Part shown: piece by piece, positions 57,059 to 64,000 of the stretch
How the letters are laid out: every line of letters starts with the position of its first letter
Position numbering within the stretch: the first letter of the stretch is position 1
Assembly: GCF_030296595.1 (NCBI RefSeq)
Contig: NZ_AP027731.1
Span: 806,001 to 870,000, forward strand
Length of the DNA stretch: 64,000 nt
Reading direction: 5' to 3'
Source of the DNA: Naasia aerilata
GTDB lineage: Bacteria; Actinomycetota; Actinomycetes; Actinomycetales; Microbacteriaceae
Made by a program: the position numbers and the translations under genes
The notes under the pieces: model-generated
What the model was told of the DNA's origin: nothing
What the model saw: only the letters and a program-made list of their open reading frames with translations
Databases searched by the model: none

Positions 57059-59171
57059 TCAGTCGCCCTTGTTCTTCTGGATGATCTCGTCGGCCACGGC
57101 CCGGGGGACCTCGGCGTAGCTCGAGAAGGTCATCGAGTAGACGGCGCGTCCGGAGGTGCGGCTGCGCAGGTCGCCCACGTAGCCGAACATCTCGGAGAGC
57201 GGGACGGTGGCCCGGATCACCTTGACGCCGGTGGCGTCCTCCATGGCGAGGATCTGCCCGCGCCGGGAGTTGATGTCGCCGATGACGTCGCCCATGTACT
57301 CCTCGGGCGTGCGGACCTCGACGCTCATGATCGGCTCGAGCAGCGCCGGGTCGGCACGCCGAGCGGCCTCCTTGTACGCCATCGAGCCGGCGATCTTGAA
57401 CGCCATCTCCGACGAGTCGACGTCGTGCGCCGCACCGTCGAGGAGGATCGCCCGGACGCCGACGGTCGGGTAGCCCGCGAGGACACCGACCTGCATCGCG
57501 TCCTGGATGCCCGCGTCGACCGACGGGATGTACTCCCGGGGCACGCGGCCACCGCTGACCGAGTTCTTGAACTCGTACGACGTCTCCGCCGTGACCTCCA
57601 TCGGCTCGAGGGAGATCTGCACCTTCGCGAACTGGCCGGAGCCACCCGTCTGCTTCTTGTGCGTGTAGTCGTACTTCTCGATCTTCTTGCGTAGCGTCTC
57701 GCGGTAGGCCACCTGCGGCTTGCCGACGTTCGCCTCGACCCGGAACTCCCGCTTCATGCGGTCGACCAGGATGTCGAGGTGGAGCTCGCCCATGCCCTTG
57801 ATGATGGTCTGGCCGGTCTCCTGGTTCTGCTCGGTGCGGAACGTGGGGTCCTCTTCGGCGAGCTTCTGGATCGCCATGCCGAGCTTCTCCTGGTCGGCCT
57901 TGGTCTTCGGCTCGATGGCGACCTCGATGACCGGCTCTGGGAAGGTCATGCTCTCGAGCACGACCTGGTTGTTCGCGTCGGAGAGGGTGTCACCGGTGGT
58001 GGTGTCCTTCAGGCCGATGACCGCGTAGATATGGCCGGCGGTGACCGAGTCGACCGGGTTCTCCTTGTTGGAGTGCATCTGGAAGATCTTCCCGATGCGC
58101 TCCTTCTTGCCCTTGGTCGAGTTGACCACCTGCGCGCCAGAGTCGAGTCGACCCGAGTAGACGCGGATGTAGGTGAGACGGCCGAAGAACGGGTGCGTCA
58201 TGATCTTGAACGCGAGCGCGGAGAACGGCTCGTCGGCGTCGGCGTGACGCTCGATGACCTTCTCCTCGTCGCGGACGTCGTGGCCCTCGACGGCCGGCAC
58301 GTCGAGCGGCGACGGCAGGTAGTCGACCACGGCGTCCAGCATCGGCTGCACGCCGCGGTTCTTGAAGGCGGACCCGCAGAACACGGGGTACAGCGCGCTC
58401 GCGATGGTGAGCTTGCGCACGGCGCCCTTGATCTCCTCGACCGTGAGCTCCTCGCCGCCGAAGAACTTCTCGAGCAGCGCGTCGTCGGTCTCCGCGACGC
58501 GCTCGACGAGCTTCGCGCGGTACTCCTCGGCCCGCTCGCGCAGGTTCTCCGGGATCTCCTGGGTCTCGTAGGAGGCGCCCAGGGTGACGTCACCCTTCGC
58601 GTCGCCGGGCCACACGAGCGCCTTCATCTCGACGAGGTCGACGACACCGACGAACTCGCTCTCGGAGCCGATCGGGATCTGCATGACGAGGGCTCAGCGC
58701 CGAGGCGCTTGATGATGGTGTCGACCGTGTAGTAGAAGTCGGCGCCGAGCTTGTCCATCTTGTTGACGAAGCAGATGCGCGGGACGTCGTACTTGTCCGC
58801 CTGGCGCCACACCGTCTCGGACTGGGGCTCCACCCCTCCTTGCCGTCGAACACGGCGACCGCGCCGTCGAGGACGCGGAGGTTGCGCTCCACCTCGACGG
58901 TGAAGTCCACGTGCCCGGGGGTGTCGATGATGTTGAGCTGGATGCCGTTCCAGAAGCACGTCGTCGCAGCGGACGTGATGGTGATGCCGCGCTCCTGCTC
59001 CTGCGCCATCCAGTCCATCGTGGCGGCGCCGTCGTGCACCTCGCCGATCTTGTGGGTGATGCCCGTGTAGTACAGGATGCGCTCGGTCGTGGTGGTCTTG
59101 CCGGCATCGATGTGCGCCATGATGCCGAAGTTGCGGACCTTGTTCAGGTCGGTGAGCACGTCTTGTGCCAC
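57059..59171 (-). CDS. fusA: Elongation factor G, two frameshifts
   Basis: EF-G drives translocation. The GTPase domain has [35 protein letters not shown] and [14 protein letters not shown]; domains II-V end with [16 protein letters not shown]. Two bases are missing: at 58833-58836 (restores [20 protein letters not shown]) and at 58690-58692 (restores [19 protein letters not shown]). Corrected length is about 704 residues. Both breaks must be errors in an essential gene. Confidence 0.96.
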
Positions 59172-59215
59172 GGAGTCCTCCGGGGAAGTTTTGGTGGGGT
59201 TGCTATACGCAACGG

Positions 59216-59299
59216 CGGACCGAGAGAAATGCTTCCCTCGGTCCGACCGCTTCGCTGTCGGCTGATTCCTCGGCGCCCGCGTGCGGGGCCTCGATCAGC
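59216..59299 (-). other. Two hairpins in the rpsG-fusA spacer
   Basis: CGGACCGAG (59216-59224) pairs with CTCGGTCCG (59237-59245). A second structure has ends GCTGAT/ATCAGC and core CCCGC-GT-GCGGG (59261-59299) and partly resembles the CTGATTGAGG end of the 22300 repeat. They lie between rpsG and fusA on the transcript and may process or attenuate it. Confidence 0.5.
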
Positions 59300-59308
59300 G
59301 GTTCTTGC

Positions 59309-59779
59309 CTACCAGCGGTAGTGCGCGAAGGCCTTGTTCGACTCGGCCATCTTGTGCGTGTCCTCGCGGCGCTTGACGGCGGCGCCGAGACCGTTCGACG
59401 CGTCGAGGATCTCGTTGGTGAGGCGCTCGGTCATCGTCTTCTCGCGGCGCTGCTTCGCGTAGCCGGTCAGCCAGCGGAGGGCGAGGGTGTTGGCGCGGTG
59501 CGGCTTGACGTCGACCGGGACCTGGTAGGTCGAGCCGCCGACGCGGCGGGACTTGACCTCGATCGAGGGGCGCACGTTGTCGAGCGCCTTCTTCAGCGTG
59601 GCGACGGCGTCCTGGCCGTTCTTCGCCGAGACACCCTCGAGGGCGCCGTAGACGATGCGCTCGGAGAGGCCCTTCTTGCCGTCGAGCAGGATCTTGTTGA
59701 CCAGCTGGCTGACGACGGGGGCGCCGTACACCGGGTCGGCGACGACGGGACGCTTCGGGGCGGGACCCTTGCGGGGCAT
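59309..59779 (-). CDS. rpsG: 30S ribosomal protein S7
   Basis: S7 nucleates 30S head assembly. [40 protein letters not shown] and [20 protein letters not shown] are typical. It has 156 residues and overlaps rpsL by 1 base. Confidence 0.98.
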   Translation of the reverse strand: MPRKGPAPKRPVVADPVYGAPVVSQLVNKILLDGKKGLSERIVYGALEGVSAKNGQDAVATLKKALDNVRPSIEVKSRRVGGSTYQVPVDVKPHRANTLALRWLTGYAKQRREKTMTERLTNEILDASNGLGAAVKRREDTHKMAESNKAFAHYRW

Positions 59780-60153
59780 TACTTCTTCTCCATCTTCGCG
59801 CCGTACCGGCTGCGAGCCTGCTTGCGGTTCTTCACGGCCTGCGTGTCGAGCGCGCCGCGGACGATCTTGTAGCGGACGCCGGGGAGGTCCTTCACACGGC
59901 CGCCGCGGACGAGCACCATCGAGTGCTCCTGGAGGTTGTGGCCCTCACCGGGGATGTACGCGGTGACCTCGACCCCGTTGCTGAGCTTCACGCGTGCGAC
60001 CTTGCGCAGGGCGGAGTTCGGCTTCTTCGGGGTGGTGGTGTACACGCGGGTGCACACGCCGCGCTGCTGCGGGTTCGCGTTCAGCGCCGGCGCCTTGGTC
60101 TTCGTGACCTTGGGCGCGCGGCCCTTGCGGACCAACTGCTGGATGGTTGGCAC
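59779..60153 (-). CDS. rpsL: 30S ribosomal protein S12
   Basis: S12 controls decoding accuracy and is the streptomycin target. The conserved lysines in [20 protein letters not shown] and [18 protein letters not shown] are both present, so no common streptomycin-resistance substitution is seen. It has 124 residues and is first in the str cluster. Confidence 0.98.
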   Translation of the reverse strand: MPTIQQLVRKGRAPKVTKTKAPALNANPQQRGVCTRVYTTTPKKPNSALRKVARVKLSNGVEVTAYIPGEGHNLQEHSMVLVRGGRVKDLPGVRYKIVRGALDTQAVKNRKQARSRYGAKMEKK

Positions 60154-60432
60154 TAACTGCTCCTTGGTTTCATACTGCTCGGCTGCCCACGCATCGGCAC
60201 GATGCGAACGGGCTCCTGGACAACCGGCAATACGGGATCGAACTCATATCGCTGGTGGTGTGGCGGTGGGGGCGGCATCCGACCTGAGATCGGATGTGTT
60301 TCGCCCAGCGTCGCCGGAGATCGGAGAGTGTGCCTCGGGCACACACCCCGGAAATGTTAGCCGCCGCGCTTCGGGCGGTCAACCTGACCGGGACTGGTCG
60401 GCGAGCCGTTCGGACCGGGACCGCGAAGCAGT
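60154..60432 (-). promoter_or_regulatory. rpsL upstream region
   Basis: These 279 bases separate the hydrolase stop from rpsL and should hold the str operon promoter. A small hairpin CCGCC/GGCGG around 60361-60379 could end the hydrolase transcript. No gene is apparent, and no promoter hexamers are clear enough to name. Confidence 0.35.
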
Positions 60433-61245
60433 TTACCGCACGCCGCTGTGGGCGTCGCGGCCGCTCAGGAACCCGGAGAGGATGTCGAGCAGCGCGTCGC
60501 GATCCCACCGGTGATCGGCGCCCGGAACCTCGATGCGGCGGGCCCCGGGGATGGCCTCGACGATGGAGTCGGCGGCGGGTCCGAAGAACGCGAGGGTCTC
60601 GGCCCCGACGAGCGCCGCGACGGGGACCGAGATCCCGCCCCACAGCTCCCTGCGCGGCGCAGACTGGGCGACGGCGAGCGATTCGGTGTCGGGCTCGAGC
60701 GACGGCCCGACCTGCACCATGGTCGGCCACGCGGGGCTCGCCTTCGAACCCTCGAGCCACTCCGGCGGCATGTCCTTCATGAAGTGCTCCACGACTGCGT
60801 CGGTCTCGCCGTCCCGGATGAGCTTCCGGAGCTCGGCCAGGAACGCCTCGCGTTCGCCCCCGTCCGGCTGCGGTCCGAGCGGGACCTCCCAGAGGGCGAG
60901 GGCGGTCACGGGCAACCCCGCTGCGGCGGCCGCCAGGGAGATGGATCCGCCGGACGAGCTGCCGAACAGCGCGGCGGACCCGCCCGCCGCCTCGATCAGG
61001 GCAGCCAGGTCCTCCAGGGTCTGGGCGAGGGTGAACGGCGCCGAGCCGCCGCTCTCTCCGCGGCCCCGCCGGTCGTAGTTGAGCACCGTGAACCCCCGTG
61101 CTGCAAGCAGCGAGGCCAGCTCGCGGGTCTCAGGGTCGAACGCGCGGAACTGGAACGCACCCGCCACCAGGATCACGGCCGGGCCCTCGCCCTCGATGTC
61201 GTAGGCGATGCGGGTTCCGTCGGCCGAGGTGGCGAAGCTGGTCAT
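60433..61245 (-). CDS. Alpha/beta hydrolase
   Basis: This 270-residue alpha/beta-hydrolase has the nucleophile elbow FGSSSGGSIS, the strand-turn LNYDRRGRGESGG and a C-terminal histidine in GADHRWDRDAL. Esterases, lactonases and C-C hydrolases share these, so the substrate cannot be named. It is transcribed towards rpsL and has no functional link to its neighbours. Confidence 0.85.
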   Translation of the reverse strand: MTSFATSADGTRIAYDIEGEGPAVILVAGAFQFRAFDPETRELASLLAARGFTVLNYDRRGRGESGGSAPFTLAQTLEDLAALIEAAGGSAALFGSSSGGSISLAAAAAGLPVTALALWEVPLGPQPDGGEREAFLAELRKLIRDGETDAVVEHFMKDMPPEWLEGSKASPAWPTMVQVGPSLEPDTESLAVAQSAPRRELWGGISVPVAALVGAETLAFFGPAADSIVEAIPGARRIEVPGADHRWDRDALLDILSGFLSGRDAHSGVR

Positions 61246-61294
61246 GTGGACACCGTAGACAAGGGGAACTGCCAGCGGAACGCCAGAAACCGCC

Positions 61295-61782
61295 TCATTC
61301 GTCGGACGGGTCCTCCCATGGCCACCGAGGTCGGGGAGCGCCGCCGATCTCCGCTCGGCCGATCGCGCCGGCCAGCAGAGCCGCGATGCCGGCGAGGAAG
61401 GCCGCAGCGACGATGAAGGGACTCGATCCCGCCCCGAGGGGATAGCCGACGAGCCAGAAGAGCTGGCCGCGGATCAGGGCGTAGCCGATCCCGCCGATGA
61501 GGAGCAGCACCAGGTACACGGCCGCGGCGGTGCCGAAGAAGGCGATGCCGGGCCGCTCCCTGTCCGCACGATGCGCAGCACGAGGAGCAGCAGCGCGATC
61601 GCGGCGAGCCCCACCATCACGGGGCCGAGGAGAGGGCCTGCGTCGCCCTGCGGGATGACGTCGAGGTCGAGCAGGAGGCTGAGGATGCCCCAGACGGCGA
61701 TGACCACGGCGACCCACGCGACCGCGGTGAGGGCCGCCAGCAGGAGCAGTCGCGGTCTCGGGCGGCGCTGGCCCGCGCTCAT
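61295..61782 (-). CDS. Four-helix membrane protein, frameshifted
   Basis: From the ATG at 61782 the protein has a basic start (MSAGQRRPRPRL) and two hydrophobic segments; after a missing base near 61560-61571 the frame continues RERPGIAFFGTAAAVYLVLL with two more, ending WPWEDPSDE. Corrected length is about 163 residues. No family is recognised. It is just downstream of csrA. Confidence 0.65.
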
Positions 61783-61791
61783 CCCGGCGTC

Positions 61792-62043
61792 CTAGCCGTC
61801 CGTCGGCTCCGCGGGCGGCTTGGAGAGGAGGTCGACGAGCCGCTCCCCGTCCGTGGCCCCGACGCTCGCGGCCTCGGTGTTGGCGGCGGAGACCGCGGCG
61901 ATCACCTCCGCGCGCTGGATCGGCACACCGCGCGGGGCGTCGAAGCCGATGCGGATGCCATCGCCCCGGATGTCGATGACGGTGATGACGATGTCGTCCC
62001 CGATCATCACGCGCTCGCCCTTCTTGCGCGTCAGGACCAGCAT
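61792..62043 (-). CDS. csrA: Carbon storage regulator CsrA
   Basis: CsrA binds GGA-containing mRNA leaders and, in flagellate bacteria, controls flagellin translation with FliW. MLVLTRKKGERVMIGDDIVI and IRIGFDAPRGVPIQRAEV are typical. It has 83 residues, with about 20 more than E. coli CsrA at the C-terminus. Its place after the flhA/flhF-like genes fits the flagellar role. Confidence 0.95.
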   Translation of the reverse strand: MLVLTRKKGERVMIGDDIVITVIDIRGDGIRIGFDAPRGVPIQRAEVIAAVSAANTEAASVGATDGERLVDLLSKPPAEPTDG

Positions 62044-62052
62044 CCCGTCAGC

Positions 62053-63060
62053 CTATCCCAAGCGGTCCGACCAGCCCTCGGGCAGGCCGAGCTCCGCGAT
62101 CGAGTCGCGGTCCGAGGTGAACCGGCCGGCGAGCGTCGCCATCGCGGCGACATCGGCGACCGCGCGGACCGCGTTGACCCACCGCGCGGTGTCGACGGTC
62201 TTGCGGGACACGTCGACGGCGACCCACACCTGGTCGGCGCCGATGCCCTGCAGTGCGGCGACCCGGGGATCCGACGGGTTGCCGTTGCCCAGCCCGTACG
62301 CCACGACGACGGTCTGGCCGCTCTGCACGCCGTAGGCCCGCGCGGCGAGCGCGCCTCGCCGGTCCTCGACCCTCCGGCGGGTGTGACCGACCACCGAGCC
62401 GCCGTCGCAGACGTTCGCGCGGCCGAGGCGCCGGGCGAGCGCGGTGGCCACCTCGAGCGAGTCCTCCCCCAGCCCGGCGACGAGGACGAGGTCTCCCGCC
62501 TGGGTCGGCAGCGGAGGCGGGACGCGGCCCGCGGGCACCGCGCCCGGCAGCACGGCGCCGGCGTCGATGGGCCCGGTGCGCGGCGGAACCGGCAGCACGC
62601 CGCCGACGGGACCCGTGCGCGGCGCGGCGGGCAGCGGGATCGCGGGCGCGTCCCACGCGTCCCACGCCGGACGCGCGGCCGGCGCCGGGCGCGGGGCTGG
62701 AGGACGGGGAGCGGCGACGTCGGCGCGCAGCGTGTCGAGGACGCGGGCGAAGTCGATGCTCTCGGTCGAGACCGGCGGCTCGGCCTGCGGGGCCCCGGCC
62801 TCGGCCTGCTCGGCGTCCTCCAGGAGGCGGGCGAGTCCGACGCGGGCCGAGGTGTCGAACGCGTGTGCCTCAGGCGCCGCGCCCGGGTCGGGCACGTCCA
62901 CGGTCACATCGATCACGCGCTTGGCGAAGAAGCCCCCGATCCCGCCGAGAAGGGACTCCTCCGTGGAGACGACCCGGGCTCCCGGACCGTACTCCGCGCG
63001 CACGCGCTCCGCGAGGCCGCGGAGCGTCGGCTGCTCAAGCCGAAATCGGATCGAGGGCAC
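62053..63060 (-). CDS. FlhF-like flagellar protein without an intact GTPase P-loop
   Basis: The N-terminus IRFRLEQPTLRGLAERVRAE with YGPGARVVSTEE resembles the FlhF N-terminal domain. A Pro/Ala-rich middle (about residues 110-190) and a Rossmann-like C-terminal part follow (DLVLVAGLGEDSLEVATALA), but the SRP-GTPase P-loop GxxGxGKTT is not present, nor a clear DTAGR motif. It may be a degenerate, non-GTPase form. It has 335 residues from the GTG at 63060, overlapping the flhA end by 26 bases. Confidence 0.7.
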   Translation of the reverse strand: MPSIRFRLEQPTLRGLAERVRAEYGPGARVVSTEESLLGGIGGFFAKRVIDVTVDVPDPGAAPEAHAFDTSARVGLARLLEDAEQAEAGAPQAEPPVSTESIDFARVLDTLRADVAAPRPPAPRPAPAARPAWDAWDAPAIPLPAAPRTGPVGGVLPVPPRTGPIDAGAVLPGAVPAGRVPPPLPTQAGDLVLVAGLGEDSLEVATALARRLGRANVCDGGSVVGHTRRRVEDRRGALAARAYGVQSGQTVVVAYGLGNGNPSDPRVAALQGIGADQVWVAVDVSRKTVDTARWVNAVRAVADVAAMATLAGRFTSDRDSIAELGLPEGWSDRLG

Positions 63061-64000
63061 GCACCACCCCCACCGTCTCGATGGCGACGTCCGCCGTCGT
63101 CACCTCCGAATAGGAGAGCACGGACAGCCCGCCGGTCTGCGGCGCGACCAGCCGGCGTACGGCGGGACGCAGCGCCGGGGCGCACACGAGGACGGGCGCC
63201 CACCCGCGGCTCTCGGCCGTCTGCACCGCGTTCCGGAGCGAGCCGACCACCGCCTCGAGCCGGGCCGCGTCGAAGAGCACCTGGGTACCGAGCTCCGAGG
63301 GCCGGAGCGACTCGAGCATCGCCTGCTCGAGCGGCGGGTCGAGCATGATGACCCGCAGCGTGCGCTCGTCGAGGTGGGGCGCGACGACGACGGGACCGAG
63401 CGCGTACCGCGCGGCCTCGACGAGCCCCTCGGGATCCGTGGACACGCGCGCGCGGAGCGTGAGCGCCTCGTAGATGCGGGCGAGGTCGTTGATCGGGAGC
63501 CGCTCCTGCAGGAGCCCCTGCAGGACGCGGTGCACCTCCGCGAGCGTGAGCAGGTTGGGGATCAGCTCGTCCACGACGGCCGGGCTGATCTGCTTGACGC
63601 TCTCGGTCAGCACGCGGACGTCCTCGCGGCTGAGCAGTCGGGCCGCGTTGTCGGTGATGAGCGACGACAGGTGCGTGATGACGACCGAGCCGCGGTCGAT
63701 GACGGTGGCGCCGGTGAGCTCGGCGCTGTGCCGCATCTCGGCCGGGATCCACTTCCCGGCGAGGCCGAACACCGGCTCGATGGTCGGCGTCCCCGGGAGT
63801 CCGTCGAGCGCGTCGCCCAGGGCGAGCACGCGTCCGGCGGGGGCGATGCCGCGCCCGACCTCGACCCCCGCGACACGGATGACGTAGGTGGACGGCGGCA
63901 GATCGATGCTGTCGCGGGTGCGGACCGGCGGCACGACGACGCCGAGCTCCATCGCGATGCGCCGGCGCAACGCCCGGACCCGGGCGAGCAGGTCGTCGCT
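63035..64000 (-). CDS. flhA: Flagellar biosynthesis protein FlhA, C-terminal part
   Basis: FlhA is the export-gate subunit of the flagellar type III system. The window holds about 321 C-terminal residues of the cytoplasmic domain, with RDSIDLPPSTYVIRVAGVEV, GATVIDRGSVVITHLSSLIT and NLLTLAEVHRVLQGLLQERL, typical of FlhA. The membrane half runs off the right edge. This shows a flagellar gene cluster just outside. Confidence 0.93.
   Translation of the reverse strand, partial: SDDLLARVRALRRRIAMELGVVVPPVRTRDSIDLPPSTYVIRVAGVEVGRGIAPAGRVLALGDALDGLPGTPTIEPVFGLAGKWIPAEMRHSAELTGATVIDRGSVVITHLSSLITDNAARLLSREDVRVLTESVKQISPAVVDELIPNLLTLAEVHRVLQGLLQERLPINDLARIYEALTLRARVSTDPEGLVEAARYALGPVVVAPHLDERTLRVIMLDPPLEQAMLESLRPSELGTQVLFDAARLEAVVGSLRNAVQTAESRGWAPVLVCAPALRPAVRRLVAPQTGGLSVLSYSEVTTADVAIETVGVVRALDPISA

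Overview
The window is from a high-GC actinobacterium, most likely a flagellate member of the Microbacteriaceae. This rests on the ribosomal protein sequences, the rpoA/rplQ/truA order, the alanine-rich tails on L17 and L29, frequent GTG starts with 1-4 base overlaps, and an actinobacterial flhA / flhF-like / csrA segment. Genus cannot be fixed from the sequence alone. No rRNA, tRNA, CRISPR, integrase or transposase was seen.

Layout. 1-6591: acpS (edge), glmS, divergent coaA, glmM, then truA-rplM-rpsI. 6639-11071: a DNA repair pocket (LigC-type ligase, CPBP protease, photolyase, LigD-type polymerase). 11169-14543: rplQ, rpoA, rpsK, rpsM, rpmJ, infA. 14749-22293: mannitol PTS (mtlD, IIA, IIBC, EI, HPr, a lone IIB-like protein) with divergent MtlR. 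22444-34181: adk, secY and the spc and S10 clusters. 34182-55545: a 21 kb accessory block between rpsJ and tuf. 55746-60153: tuf, fusA, rpsG, rpsL. 60433-64000: a hydrolase, a membrane protein, csrA, an flhF-like gene and the end of flhA. Accessory modules thus separate truA from rplQ, infA from adk, and tuf from rpsJ, genes that are normally close neighbours.

The accessory block is the most interesting part. A tightly overlapping minus-strand operon (MarR regulator, micro-ORF, ABC permease and ATPase, two M24-fold proteins, an ornithine cyclodeaminase-like protein, two aconitase/LeuCD-type large-small pairs, a small repeat protein) faces a plus-strand operon (SDR, RidA, ThDP enzyme, MFS exporter), with a substrate-binding lipoprotein between them. 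An AAGGGnnCCTAA element overlaps the likely promoters of all three transcripts, which suggests one MarR regulon. The second aconitase-like large subunit lacks all three Fe-S cysteines, and both M24 proteins have altered metal-ligand positions. This looks like an undescribed catabolic pathway for a small, probably nitrogen-containing compound. Its substrate is unknown. The block also holds a 19-bp-phased GC-rich repeat family in inverted arrays at the 3' ends of genes.

Quality warning. About 20 genes, including the essential glmS, fusA, secY, rpsE, rplD, rplF, rplO and rplV, are broken by apparent single-base deletions, nearly all in G/C runs. These are almost certainly sequencing or assembly errors. 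Affected genes are annotated at full length with the break point noted.
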